NCBI GenBank assembly: GCA_034096865.1
Contig: JAWQFJ010001218.1
Span: forward strand, 98,772 to 162,771
Source of the DNA: Theodoxus fluviatilis
Lineage: Eukaryota; Mollusca; Gastropoda; Cycloneritida; Neritidae
Length of the DNA stretch: 64,000 nucleotides
Direction of reading: 5' to 3'
The notes under the pieces: model-generated
Database searches by the model: none
What the model was told of the DNA's origin: nothing
Seen by the model: the letters and a program-made list of their open reading frames with translations, nothing else
Translations under genes and position numbers: made by a program
Part shown: piece after piece, positions 11,261 to 21,869 of the stretch
Layout: each line of letters starts with the position of its first letter
Position numbering within the stretch: position 1 is the first letter of the stretch

Positions 11261-14200
11261 TCACTTTGCTCTGTTTTTAACACATTGGTTGTGCAAAAAC
11301 TGCGCACACACTTCTTCCTCCCTGAAACGAGCTGGTTTGGAAGCTGTGTACCCAGCAGACGATCTTGTAACTCGCTTGTCGGGCGTAGCGACTTCCTTCG
11401 GATCGCCGGTGTCAGCGGGTTCTGATGACTCTTCTGCTGGCGGTAGATCTGGCATGACGATCTCCTGCGGAGGAGGGAGTTGTTGTAGGTGTTTTCTATT
11501 ACGGCGCAAGACTCCACCTGGTGAGTTGACCAGATAGGTACGGTTTTCTTGATCTGCGGCGACAATAGTGCCGTGATTCTTCCAGCTGTTCTCGGAATCC
11601 ATCTTGATCAGAACGTCGTCTCCCGGTTTCAGTTCAGACAGAGGCTTGGCACTGTGCCGTCTGTCGTAACAGAACTTGTAGCTCTCCTTAGCTTTCCGGT
11701 CTGCTTGACGTATGTCTGCGTCTTTGACAGGGAAAGGAATCAGGTTTTCTGGGAGTTTGGGGATCAAGGTTTTGAGCGTTCTCCCCATCAGGGCAACTGC
11801 AGGACTAACCCCCGTGCTGGAGTGAGGGGTAGACCTGTAGTTCATCAAAGCGATCTCAAACGACCGCTGTTGCAGTAGCGTCTTTGCTACTTTCACTGCA
11901 CTTTCAGCCGCTCCATTTGCTTGTGGGAAACCTGGGCTGCTGGTCATGTGGTTGAAGTCAAATTCCTGTGCAAAATGCCGGAATTCTGCACATTGGAATT
12001 GTGGTCCGTTATCACTCACTAGAGTGTCTGGAATCCCATGAGTAGCGAACAGCTGAGTCATTTTCTTGATAATGACTGCGGATGTTGTAGAATGGAGGGG
12101 CAGTACCTCCAGCCATCTTGAGTAGTAGTCCACGACTACCAGGTACTCTCTGCCCTGGTGAGTGCACAAATCTGCTCCCAATCGTTGCCATGGTCGTTCT
12201 GGTAATGGAGTTGGTCGTAGCGGCTCGTTTTTCTGTGACTGTCGCTTTTGTCGGCACTCTTTGCACGTGTCAATGAGGTTCTTTAGGTCTCTACTCAGTC
12301 CTGGCCACCAGACTGATGACTGAGCATTCTGGCGGCATTTGTGAAGACCTTGATGAGTCCCATGCAGTTTGTTCAGCACCTCTTCACGCTGACTTCTTGG
12401 AACTACAATTCTGCCATTGTAGACCAATAGTCCTCGGATAAGCGACAGTTCTCCCTGTGCTTGGTGAAACGCTTGAAGATTGGCTGACGGTTTCACTGGC
12501 CAACCTCTCAGGACGTACTCCATGACTTGTTGCAGTTCCGGGTCATGGACTGTTGCTGCACGAAGCTTTTCCAGGCGCTGTGGGGTAACAGGCCAACCCG
12601 ACTCCACTGAATCAACATAAGCAGCCATTGTTTCAGCGGTTTCTTCATCCTCTGCTGTGTGCGGCACTGGGCTCCTGGACAGAGCGTCGGCGATGATGAT
12701 CTGCTTGCCCGGCACATGAACAACTTGTGCCTTGAACCGCATCAGTCGGATCAGTAGTCTCTGGCACCTCACTGGGGCTTTGTCAATGTCTTTGTTCTTC
12801 ATCAGCGGAACCAAGGGCTTATGGTCGGTTTCGAGCACAAAACTGTCCAGCCCAATCAGGTATTTGGCGAACTTCTCGCACGCCCATGTGGACGCTAGGC
12901 ACTCTTTTTCTATCTGAGCGTATCGCTGTTCTGCATCAGTCAGAGTTCTGGATGCGTATGCTATGGGAACAAGCTTGTCTCCATGCCACTGTAACAGTGC
13001 TGCACCCAAGCCATAGCTACTGCTATCAGCGCTCACCACAGTCTTTCTCTCTGAGTTGTAGAATCCCAGGGCTTGTGATGACGACAGTTGTTTCTTTACA
13101 GCCGCAAATGCCTTCTGCTGAGCTGGACCCCAACTCCACGCAGTGTTCTTCTTCATGAGATCAGTGATGGGTTTCATAGCAGTAGCCATCCCAGGTACGA
13201 ACCTACCCAAGTAGTTGAACATGCCGCAGATCGTTCTCAGTTCGGTGAGCGAGGTGGGCGTTGGCATTTCTGTGATCGCTCTCACTTTTTCTGGATCTGG
13301 CCGGACTCCATCAGCACTGATGATGTGACCAAAGTATTTCACCTCAGTCTTCTTGATGTGACACTTTTCTTTGTTGAGTCTGAGCCCACTCTGTTCTATT
13401 CTTTTCAGAACGGCATCCAATCGTTCGTCATGTTCTTCTTCCGTTCTTCCATAGACGATAGTATCGTCCATGATTGCATCACAGCCTTCCAAGCCTTCCA
13501 ATGTCTCTTTCATCTTAGTCTGAAAACTCTCAGGCCCTAGTGAAATTCCCATCGGAACACGCTTGAAACAAAACCGGCCAAATGGAGTTATGAACGTGGT
13601 CAACAGCGAGCTTCCTTCAGACAGTGGAATCTGAAAGAAACCTGACGACGCATCAAGTGTTGTGAAGAACTTTGAGCCAGCCAGTTTCGGAGCAATGTCA
13701 TCCAAGTTTGGTAGCATGCAGTGTGGTCTTTTGACTCCTTCATTCAGTCTCTTGAAATCAACACAAATCCTCACACTGCCGTTGGGTTTGACAACAGGTA
13801 CCATAGGAGCACACCAGTCAGTGGCCTCCTTTACTTCTTGGATAATGCCTGCTTTTTCCATGCGTTGCAGTTCAGCTTTAACCTTTTTCTGCAAAGGAAA
13901 GGGAACTCGTCGCGCTGTCGTGACGCAGTAGGGATTGATTCCTGGTTTCATTTTGATGTCCACCGGATCCGTTTTCAAAAGTCCAGTTGCACCAAAAACA
14001 TTCTCGTGTACTTCTTCTACACGTTTCACAAGGCCCATCTTCTCTGCGACATTTCTGCTCAACAGGTTGCTACCTGTACGATTTCTGACCACAATGACTC
14101 TGTACTTGAAAGTCTTGTTCTTTACAGTGCTCTTTGCAAAGAATTCTCCACGTGTGGTCAGTTTTCCTCCCGGTGATGTCAAATTTATTCTTGTTTGCTT

Positions 14201-15235
14201 CAGCCTCGGCTTGATGCTGAAATTGTCGAATGTCTTGTCATTGATGATCGTGATGTCAGCGCCCGTGTCGATTTTAAACCTGACGTCATTCCCTTTTATC
14301 TTCAGGGTAATGGTCCATGGCTGCGTGTTGTCTGTGATAACGCTGTCTAGTGTGAAGGTTTCTTCTCTCTCTTCTTCTGTTTGAATCTCATCTTCAGAGT
14401 TGTCTTCCTCTATCTCGCGTACACTGTGGCACATGCGCTCAAAGTGTCCCCTTTTGTTGCATTTTCTACATGATCTCTCTTTTGCTGGACACTGTCTCTC
14501 TTGTCCATGTTCATATCCACACCGTCCACATTTACGGGTGTCTTGGTTCTGCTGGCGATATGTCCCTCGGCCCCTACCCCTACGAGGATAGGCCTCTCGG
14601 TTTCTCAATCCACCTTCACCTCTCTGTCTGCCTCTACCTCTGGTCTCATCAACTGAAGCGGCGGCTGCGCCTCCTTCTTGCTGCTTCATTTGTAGTTTGA
14701 TTTGCTCATGCTGTCTCGCAATTTCAAGTGCTTTCTCTAGATTGAGATCATGAATCAACTGCAGCTTCTCTTTCAGTTTGTAGTCATTCAATCCAACAAC
14801 AAGTCTGTCCCGAACTTGATCTTCAGTATCTTTGTATTCACAGTGAGCAACGAGGGCACGAAGAGAACGATAGAATTCTTCTATTGTTTCTGACTCTTTC
14901 TGTCTTCTTTCTTGAAACTTTGTTCTCTCATAAATTATGTTCCTTTTCACCAAGAAGTAGGAGTCAAATTTACTCACGACTGTTTCGAAGTCTTTGTCAT
15001 CTTCCTCGACTTCTCTGACGTCTTCTCCCTCTCCAACGGTCTTCTTGCCGAACTTCAGTATTTCAAATATCTTCTCAGATTCCTCTCCCATCACATAAAG
15101 CAACGTGTCTCTTTGGGTTTCTGGCTCTTCCTTTGACAGTTTACTTGCATTTCGGTAGCGACGAAACTGTTTGATCCAATGAGACCATTCTTCAGGCTTG
15201 AACGAGAAGTGTGGCGGCGGTTGAAGGTTCTGCAT
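11261..15235 (-). CDS. Gypsy gag-pol polyprotein, 1324 aa, intact
   Basis: Encodes the full replication machinery of the retrotransposon in one frame with no frameshift between gag and pol. Approximate residues: gag 1-230, followed by an RG-rich stretch (about 199-224). Zinc-knuckle-like CX2C-type clusters (CGRCGYEHGQERQC, CRKCNKRGHFERMC) lie at 236-269. The retropepsin motif DTGA is at 323-326. RT is about 440-640, with the catalytic motif I-M-D-D at 588-591, a form seen in K02A2.6-like Gypsy elements in place of YxDD. The RNase H motif DSSSYGLGAALL is at about 737-748. The integrase H2C2 finger (about 965-1005) is followed by the DDE core, with the DNGPQF motif and FPQANGAAE. The start ATG lies 82 bp inside the 5' LTR boundary. 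No stops or frameshifts are visible, so the copy may be competent. High confidence as Ty3/Gypsy. Confidence 0.95.
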   Translation of the reverse strand: MQNLQPPPHFSFKPEEWSHWIKQFRRYRNASKLSKEEPETQRDTLLYVMGEESEKIFEILKFGKKTVGEGEDVREVEEDDKDFETVVSKFDSYFLVKRNIIYERTKFQERRQKESETIEEFYRSLRALVAHCEYKDTEDQVRDRLVVGLNDYKLKEKLQLIHDLNLEKALEIARQHEQIKLQMKQQEGGAAAASVDETRGRGRQRGEGGLRNREAYPRRGRGRGTYRQQNQDTRKCGRCGYEHGQERQCPAKERSCRKCNKRGHFERMCHSVREIEEDNSEDEIQTEEEREETFTLDSVITDNTQPWTITLKIKGNDVRFKIDTGADITIINDKTFDNFSIKPRLKQTRINLTSPGGKLTTRGEFFAKSTVKNKTFKYRVIVVRNRTGSNLLSRNVAEKMGLVKRVEEVHENVFGATGLLKTDPVDIKMKPGINPYCVTTARRVPFPLQKKVKAELQRMEKAGIIQEVKEATDWCAPMVPVVKPNGSVRICVDFKRLNEGVKRPHCMLPNLDDIAPKLAGSKFFTTLDASSGFFQIPLSEGSSLLTTFITPFGRFCFKRVPMGISLGPESFQTKMKETLEGLEGCDAIMDDTIVYGRTEEEHDERLDAVLKRIEQSGLRLNKEKCHIKKTEVKYFGHIISADGVRPDPEKVRAITEMPTPTSLTELRTICGMFNYLGRFVPGMATAMKPITDLMKKNTAWSWGPAQQKAFAAVKKQLSSSQALGFYNSERKTVVSADSSSYGLGAALLQWHGDKLVPIAYASRTLTDAEQRYAQIEKECLASTWACEKFAKYLIGLDSFVLETDHKPLVPLMKNKDIDKAPVRCQRLLIRLMRFKAQVVHVPGKQIIIADALSRSPVPHTAEDEETAETMAAYVDSVESGWPVTPQRLEKLRAATVHDPELQQVMEYVLRGWPVKPSANLQAFHQAQGELSLIRGLLVYNGRIVVPRSQREEVLNKLHGTHQGLHKCRQNAQSSVWWPGLSRDLKNLIDTCKECRQKRQSQKNEPLRPTPLPERPWQRLGADLCTHQGREYLVVVDYYSRWLEVLPLHSTTSAVIIKKMTQLFATHGIPDTLVSDNGPQFQCAEFRHFAQEFDFNHMTSSPGFPQANGAAESAVKVAKTLLQQRSFEIALMNYRSTPHSSTGVSPAVALMGRTLKTLIPKLPENLIPFPVKDADIRQADRKAKESYKFCYDRRHSAKPLSELKPGDDVLIKMDSENSWKNHGTIVAADQENRTYLVNSPGGVLRRNRKHLQQLPPPQEIVMPDLPPAEESSEPADTGDPKEVATPDKRVTRSSAGYTASKPARFREEEVCAQFLHNQCVKNRAK

Positions 15236-15298
15236 CTTGATAGTTCTTTTGAAGTTCCCGTCGATGAGTCAAATTTTTATCACTGTTGACCAAAACGG

Positions 15299-15317
15299 AA
15301 TCCCACTTCTGACACCA
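15299..15317 (-). other. Primer-binding site, tRNA-Leu-like
   Basis: Immediately inside the 5' LTR. The plus strand reads AATCCCACTTCTGACACCA, matching a tRNA acceptor/T-arm 3' end including CCA. The sequence is recalled as tRNA-Leu-type; the isoacceptor call is from memory. Confidence 0.75.
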
Positions 15318-15527
15318 TGTTCAAGATAGACAAGTGGACGAACTGACGACTTTCACACATTAGGACATACCACTGTAGATTCCCATTTCAACATTTATTC
15401 TTCTGATAAATGCAAGTCACGTCCATGTTACAACATGCTGAGTCAAAGACTGAAAATGACGTAATTAGGAGGGACAATGAGGAACAGTCATGAAGGGGTT
15501 GTCTCTCTTAGATTACATTCCCAAACA
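15318..15527 (-). repeat. 5' LTR of Gypsy element
   Basis: 210 bp, no differences from 10360-10569 on direct reading. It should hold the element's promoter and polyadenylation signals, but no convincing TATA box was assigned. Confidence 0.95.
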
Positions 15528-16320
15528 CCCTCACCACCCTCACCCTGTCCCCTTTCACCTTCCATCATGAAAGAAGGGAGTTCATGTTTTTCTCTGCCCA
15601 AAGTATATCGGAGATGAACGTCAATCATCCATCACGTCTTAGGTCCAGACTAATGAAAGAACGTAGTGTGTGATCCTAATGATACTAACTGCTGCTCTCG
15701 GGATTTTGATACCACCATTACAAAAGAAACACTTGGACGAACAAAATGATCTCTATGCGTAGATAATTTTCACAAAGAGTGCAATTGCTTATAATGTGAA
15801 AGTGACTCCAGAAGAACGGCAGCCTTAAGGCACGTGTAGGTCTTACCCTCGTGCAGTGAGAGATATGCATGCAGGCAGGACTCGGGTTGAAAAAGGGAGA
15901 CTCCCACAAAAGCTTGCCTTTCATGCAATCCTCGCAACTGCATTCCTCCTGTTGAGAGTCCGCATGTAACCAAAGCCCGCCTAACGTTAGTATTAGCATT
16001 TGAATGGGAAAGCTCAGCCGGTGACGCAGTTGAGCTTTTGGAAATACTTTGATCGAAACCTGTGAGGGTCTCATGCACAGGTAAAAAAAATATTTAAATC
16101 TATTTGTGAGAATCTGACGGCTTTTTTCGCTGCGACCCGAATCGTGAGTAGAAGGTACTTTAAAAAAAAGTGTTCCAAAGTACGGCGTGTTCTCATGTCT
16201 GGACAGGCCAGAACAGGTTGGTCGAAATTGAAAATCTTTTACCAGGTGCCTCTCATAAAGGTGGCCAATCATCCAACACCACACCTGCAGCTTCTTTCAA
16301 TGGCCGGGGACGCGTTGTCG
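15528..16320. other. No gene recognised
   Basis: Short frames on both strands without family resemblance. It lies upstream of the promoter-like region of the THAP-like gene. Confidence 0.4.
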
Positions 16321-16368
16321 TCACTTCCGGAGTTATTTGTAGAAGCCACGTGCTTTCAGCCATGTTGG
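16321..16368 (+). promoter_or_regulatory. Candidate TATA-less promoter of THAP-like gene
   Basis: An ETS-like site CACTTCCGG at 16322-16330, an E-box CACGTG at 16347-16352 and a YY1-like GCCATGTTGG at 16360-16369 are clustered here. Such clusters are typical of housekeeping promoters. If the transposon at 16385-17737 is removed, this lies about 55 bp upstream of the THAP-like ATG. Functional role is inferred. Confidence 0.4.
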
Positions 16369-16384
16369 TAGGAGGCGAGCGCTG

Positions 16385-17057
16385 CAGGGGCGGATCTGGG
16401 TTTTGAAAGGGGGGGGTGCAAAGTTCTTTTTTGTTTTGTTTTGTATCTTATCAGCGAAGGCGCGAAGTGCCGAACCGACGGCGCGAAGCGCCGAGCATGC
16501 TAGGGGGGTCCGGGGGCATGCCCCCCCGGAATTTTTTATAAAAAAGGAAGCAAAATGGTGCAATCTGAGCGTGTAAAGTGCTATTTTCAGGCGATACATT
16601 TTGCCACTGATGTGTTGAGGGGTGGAGATAGGACCAACTGTCTCTCTCTTGGGAAGCACATGCTCGAAAATGTACAGTGCTAAATAAGTTCGATGTTAAT
16701 AATAAAGAATCACAATTCACAAAAACAACATGAGGAAAAAGTCTTTGCAACAAGATCATACCTCGAATTTAATAATCTTTATTCCGAATATGTAAGAAGA
16801 CATCTGTAACCAGTTTGTTGTGGGAGTCAGGCCTGGTCAGTCTAGAGACATTGAATAAACACACACATGGAGGAATTTGCCTAGTCATAGGCCTAATCAT
16901 GTGACAACATTTTCTGTGGCTGAAGGCGCATGACTGTGTTGTATTTTGTTGCAAATCTGTTGACAGCATCTGGAATGTCTATTTTCATTCCTGTATTAGC
17001 ATCTCTCAGGCTCTCTCTCTCTCTCTTTCTCTTTTTTTTCTTTTTTTTTTGCTGTAT

Positions 17058-17121
<64 letters not shown>

Positions 17122-17737
17122 GGGGGGGGGTGCAATTACATTTAATTTTACTAGTGCATTCCTATATTTATCAGCATCTCTCTCTCTGCACCCACCCACC
17201 CCTTTTTATTTTGGCTGGGGGGGGGGGGGGGGGGTGCAATTACATCACTATATTTATCAACATATTTCTCTTTCCATTTTTTTAATGTATTATCATTGTT
17301 TATGTATTTTATTTCTTTAATTTATTTAGTTAGTTTTTTGGCTGGGGGTGGAATTACATTTACATTACTATATTTATCAGCATCTCTTTCTCTTTTTTGT
17401 TCTGCCGAGGGAGGGGGGGGGGTGCAATTACATTTACATTACTATATTTATCAGCTTCTCTCTTTCTTTTTTTTAAGCCGAGGAGGGGGGGGGGGTGCAA
17501 TTATATTTACATTCCAATATTTATCAACATCTCTTTCCCTGAGTCTCTCTCTCATTTTTTTGTCTTTTTGCTTGGGGGGGGGGGGTGCAATTACATTTAC
17601 ATTACTACATTATCAACATATCTCTTTTTTTTCTTTCTTTCTTTCTTTCTTTTCTTCTTTTTTCTTTTTTTTTTTTTTGTCCCGCTGGGGGGGGGGGTGC
17701 AATTGCACCCATTGCACCCCCCCCAGATCCGCCCCTG
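16385..17737. mobile_element. TIR DNA transposon (non-autonomous), hAT-like ends
   Basis: Terminal inverted repeats CAGGGGCGGATCTGGG and CCCAGATCCGCCCCTG bound 1353 bp. CGCTG is present on both sides (16380-16384 and 17738-17742), a possible target duplication, though hAT elements normally make 8 bp. Near the left end is a GC-rich palindromic module with repeated GGCGCGAAG/GCGCCGAG phrases and CCGGGGGCATGCCCCCCCGG. No transposase frame is visible. The right half is a G-tract tandem array. Superfamily is uncertain. Confidence 0.75.
17121..17711 (+). repeat. G-tract tandem array, about 7 irregular units
   Basis: Each unit has a run of about 7-16 G, then TGCAATTACATTTACATTAC, then TATATTTATCAACATCTC, then a T/C-rich stretch. 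Units begin near 17121, 17217, 17342, 17408, 17483, 17575 and 17687. Unit lengths vary (about 65-125 bp). The G runs could form quadruplexes. A (GT)n tract at 17063-17119 precedes the array. Confidence 0.85.
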
Positions 17738-17775
17738 CGCTGTCTGCTAAGCTGTGCTACGGAAGACGTGCAACC

Positions 17776-18148
17776 ATGCCTACTTCTTGCTGCGTGAAAA
17801 ATTGTTTTAACAACCAACAAAAAGAAAAAATTAAGAGGAGTCAAACGCTCCTACTACTTTATACCATCAGAGAAAACCAATCTAGGTCCGATTGTGCAAA
17901 GGGTGACCGAAGCTAGACGAAGAGGATGGAAAAAGAAGATTTACAGAATAGATCTGACCTTTCGAGACAAACACCCGGCGAGAATCAGCAGACATCTCCC
18001 ACGAATCCTGCTACGAAGAATCGATAGACTTCCAAAGACCTATAATTCTTTAACTCTTCCAACGTGTACGCCGATGTTCCGAGTACAACAATTAAATATG
18101 TCCATGGCACTCGTTGGCGGAGTGTTCCTCCGGATCAAGTTGGTCCTT
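17776..18148 (+). pseudogene. THAP-like zinc finger gene, 5' coding part, frameshifted
   Basis: The frame starts MPTSCCVKNCFNNQQKEK at 17776, a typical THAP start with an early C-x4-C pair. After about 22 codons the matching continuation lies in another frame: a Y-Y-F-I-P block, then VTEARRRGWKKKIYRIDLTF and HPARISRHLP. These resemble the FxxIP, RRxxW and xRxCSRHF blocks of the THAP C2CH DNA-binding domain. A frameshift (true or a sequence error) and loss of the later Cys are apparent. A reversed SINE pair interrupts the gene from 18165. THAP proteins bind DNA and are often transposase-derived. The call rests on motif spacing only. Confidence 0.5.
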
Positions 18149-18164
18149 CGTCAGCTGGTATGGA

Positions 18165-18476
18165 TGGATGGATGGATGGATGGATGGAGTTTTACGGCTT
18201 ATCAGCCTTTGTAGGCTACGTAAGGCCACCGAGCACAAAAACCACTAGAATAGTTCCGAGTCAGCGCAAATCAAGTCACGATGTACCTAGTTATTCGCCT
18301 CTTACGAATCGCGATGGATGGATGGATGGATTGAGTTTTACGGCATATCAGCCTTTGTAGGCTATGTAAGGCCATCAAGCACGACAATCGCTAGAATCGA
18401 GCAAACGGAAATCAAGTCACGATGTACCTAGTTATTCGCCTCTTACGAATCGCGAAGGGAGACGCGGTGGGTCAAT

Positions 18477-18557
<81 letters not shown>

Positions 18558-18570
18558 AACCCACAGGGAG
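18165..18570 (-). mobile_element. SINE-like dimer, copies 4 and 5, reversed
   Basis: Two reverse-oriented family members lie head to tail (about 18165-18311 and 18312-18570). A perfect 16-bp duplication CGTCAGCTGGTATGGA (18149-18164 and 18571-18586) flanks the pair, so they moved as one unit. Each carries a (GGAT)n tail on this strand. The 5' end of the second is split by an (AC)n tract at 18481-18554, inside what is normally TTACCCCGAAC. Confidence 0.9.
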
Positions 18571-18586
18571 CGTCAGCTGGTATGGA

Positions 18587-19565
18587 TCGAGCCCGCCGAT
18601 CACCTCAATTTTGTTGAGGTAAAATCGACAGGCATCGGGCTTGCGAAAGTCAACGTAACGCGTTTTCTTCCTCACGGACATTACCTTAGAAAGAAAAATG
18701 TATCAACTAACTCTAATTATTTTAGATGTTGGTTTCTTGGCACAGCCAGCTTACCATGTCGGAGCAGATAAACAAATAAGAGAAAAGCGAAACGATCACT
18801 CGTGCACTGAGTTTTGATGCGTGACCGGGACACTCCCCGCAGTATGTTTTGTTTGCTTTGTATGTAAGGTTTTAGCACTAGCTGTAGGTGTAAAAATGGT
18901 CAGTTATTAATATAATTGGTGAATTTAGTTGTCATGAAACTTTGTTTTGTGCTTTAATGCCATTTTCTTGTCATAATCTTACACGTTACATTACGCCGAA
19001 TGCGGGCAAGTTGATCATGCACTCATCGACTCTATGATCGTGAATTTTCTGTCCTCGCCTGACCAGGGAAACGAAATAGTCAATTCAAGCCAGAACTAAA
19101 CAGTTATCTGCTGCCACTCATTCGAGCTTTACATGAAACATTATATCACACTAGCTCGATCGTCTGCTGGCGTAGTGGCTACGGTTCGATCGTGTTCGTC
19201 TGCTAGGTATGTACGGTGTGGTTTGTTTACTTCTCTTCTGTGGGTTTTGTGCAGAAAGTATACGTGACAATAGTCTATTATGACTATTTTCGATTAGTTT
19301 TTTTAAATCTAATTAAACTTTTTGCATGCTTTAATGCCATCCTTTTGCCACGATCTAGCGATAATCACTCCTCAACACTGACCCAAAACATACCCCAACA
19401 TATAGCATCGGAAGTTTTGTAACCTACCATCATGGCGCAGCTGCTAATTACCATATGACCTCTAGTCAAAGATTATAGGTTACCTATAATCTTTGCTCTA
19501 GTGAGCTCTTCCCCGGTCATTTCAGATGGTTGCTGAATTACCGATGAAGGGGCGCGTGCGCCTAC
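18587..19565. other. No gene recognised; small palindrome near 19468
   Basis: Continues the interrupted THAP-like locus without a recognisable exon. A perfect palindrome AAGATTATAGG/CCTATAATCTT lies at about 19467-19496. Confidence 0.4.
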
Positions 19566-20308
19566 GGCTGAAATGGTCGAAGTCGGAAACATTTCCGGAC
19601 ACTGTACCTGAGGTACTCTGTCCGATTGGACAGAGTACCCCAGTTTGAAATCTCGGCCTTACAGTCACAAGACATACCGATGATAGCGCTCTGCTCAGAC
19701 CGCACTCGCCACTCCGCCTGACTTTTTTTTTGGCTTGGTATTTTTTTAATTCAAGAAAACAGTAAGTTTACAATGCATACTTCAATGTCAATGCAAAATT
19801 CGATGTAACACACAGCAAAAGATGGTCATCGAAATACAACCACGGTGCGTTAGACTCGACTACCCTCCACAGTCACAGGAAATCTGTTGTACGCGTGAAC
19901 TCTGTTGAACTATGGTCTATTCTACAAATCTATTTGCGTCCAGTCCACGTGATCGAGGTCGGTGCCAACGACCGAACACAACCGCCAGGGTCAGAGGCGA
20001 GGGAAACACCCCGGCTTTGGGTCACGGGAAGCCTCACGCTTGGCCAACGACGTGGCTTCGCACGCACGGGGAGTTATGCTAAGATCCGGCCGCGTTAATG
20101 TATCTGCGTTTTGTGACAAACGTCTTGCTCGGCGGTACTGTACTCCATGCACCTTAACAGTCCGCGTGATTCGGGTGTAATCTTAAGCTAAACGACGTTC
20201 CGAATGTTTCCGACTTCGACCATTTCAGCAGCGCCAATAAACGTCCGCCCGGACAGAGTACCTCGGGTACAGTGTCCGCGAATGCTTCCGACTTCGACCA
20301 TTTCAGCC
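19566..20308. mobile_element. Foldback/TIR element related to the 49.6-kb element
   Basis: Inverted termini of about 58 bp: GGCTGAAATGGTCGAAGTCG at left and its complement ending at 20308, both including the GGTACTCTGTCCG block. CTAC on both sides may be a 4-bp target duplication. The interior (20041-20239) closely matches the interior of the element at 49652-50417, including TTAGCTTAAGATTACACCC on the other strand. No transposase visible. Confidence 0.7.
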
Positions 20309-20744
20309 CTACTAAGTGCAAATTCTACTGAACTCTGCATTCTACAAGTGATCGAGCTGCTTTTTTTGCCTGGTGTTCTAATGAAAACAGAAACATTCAC
20401 TGCTACAGGTGCACTGACTTGTTCAAAGTTTGACTGCACTATCCTCGAGGGATACCATCCCTGCCACCCCCGTGCTGTGCAAGGTGGACGAGTCCACACA
20501 CTGACGTAGGCGAGGCATGAGTCCCTGTAACCACAGACAGACAGTGTAGCAACGTCGCCTGGTAATGTTGAGCGTTGAACTGGGCAACGTATTGAGGGCC
20601 GTTCTGCATTGACTTGCGACACAGTCAGGTAGGGAAGTAGTTGTATTCTGTCAGTTAGCTCTTTCCCTACCGTCGGGATTCGAAAACTGCAAGAAATCGG
20701 CTTGGAGAAAACCTTATCCCTTGGTCTAATTTTTTAAAAAGCCG

Positions 20745-21470
20745 ATTTGGGAGTTTAAAAAGATTGCCCTCTCTCTCTCTCTCGCGTTTCTGACTTGCAT
20801 TTTTGTGAACTTTCGGACAATCTTCCTCCATCGATCTCTATCCTCGGTGGCTCGCTGTGAGTCAGCAAAGGTCAAGCCTGTCCACTCTTTGATGTTGTCT
20901 TCACACCTCTTTCTCTGCCTGCCTCTCCTTCTCCCACCTGGTACGGTACCTTGCAGGATGGTCTTGGCCAGCCCACTGCCTCTTGACACGTGACCGTACA
21001 ACTTCAGCTTTCTGCTTTTCACGATTGAGAGCAGGTCTTAGTACTGTCCAATTGCTCTCCTGATCCTGTTGCTGACTTCCTCATTCGTGACATGGTCTTT
21101 ATATGAGATGAGGTAGCATCTCATTTCCAGGGCTTGTATCCGTCTCTGTAGTTCAGATGTGAGTTTGCTCAACAAGACTACTCAGCTCCTCTTCACTTCC
21201 TGCTAATCCATCAATGTCATCATCAAAACGTAAGTTTGTGATTTTTCTGCCACACATGCTGATTGATTCTTCGTGGTCTGCTAGGGCATCAGTCATTATC
21301 TTTTCGAGGAAGAGGTTGAAGAGTGGGGGGGAGAGTAAACAGCCCTGTCTGACTCCGACTGTTGTCCTGAATTATTCGCCTGTGGTACCATTAATTGAAC
21401 AGGACTGCGCTGGTTGCTCTGTCATAAAGATGTTCGACGACTTTGATGATCTTGGAGCTGATGTTGTAGC
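20745..21470 (-). mobile_element. RTE-type non-LTR retrotransposon fragment, internally deleted
   Basis: On the minus strand it encodes RT blocks (LLSPPLFNLFLEK, TNLRFDDDIDGLAG) and the C-terminal GGRRRGRQRKRCEDNIKEW block. The same family occurs on the plus strand at 34.64-35.78 kb. Comparison shows an internal deletion of a few hundred bases near 21165 and several frame breaks. The usual F-A-D-D catalytic motif reads F-D-D-D here. Confidence 0.85.
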
Positions 21471-21869
21471 TTCTCATTGTGGCCCACAGCGCAGCATGAC
21501 AGACTCTGTGCCAAACATGCCAAACAATCAGGCACATCACAATAATTGATTATTATCATTAAGACACATTTGTTCAATTATACATGTTCATGAAAAGGCA
21601 AGATATCAAGTTCTTTCAATTTGTCATTTGTAGATGGTAAACTATTTCAGCCTTTTCAAGTTATCATCACTACAACCATCCCAAATTGTTGACGCATTAT
21701 TGACTTGAGATAAGAACATGGAAGAAGATTTGCAATTTGAATGTAGACAATATGTCTTAATTTTGAGAGAAGAAATAGATTCAGTGAAATTATTAAAAAC
21801 AAATATAATCAATGTGTGATTGCCATCCTAAATGGTCATCAATTATTACACTTAGAACTTTGCGCTCAA

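Larger units (their letters stand above)
10360..15527 (-). mobile_element. Complete Gypsy-type LTR retrotransposon
   Basis: A 5168-bp element on the minus strand with 210-bp LTRs (TG...CA ends), a tRNA-like primer-binding site beside the 5' LTR, a purine tract beside the 3' LTR and one open gag-pol frame. The two LTRs read base-for-base identical, which points to a very recent insertion. Domain order is gag, zinc knuckles, protease, RT, RNase H, integrase, as in Ty3/Gypsy. The flanks (AAAAC left, CCCTC right) do not form the expected 4-6 bp target duplication. Confidence 0.95.

Noticed and set aside
10360..15527. Endogenous retrovirus with an envelope gene
   Set aside because: After integrase the frame ends and only short 3' sequence remains before the LTR; no envelope-like frame is present, so it is a plain Gypsy retrotransposon.
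18165..18570. Short frames rich in MDGWMDGW
   Set aside because: They are translations of the (GGAT)n SINE tail.
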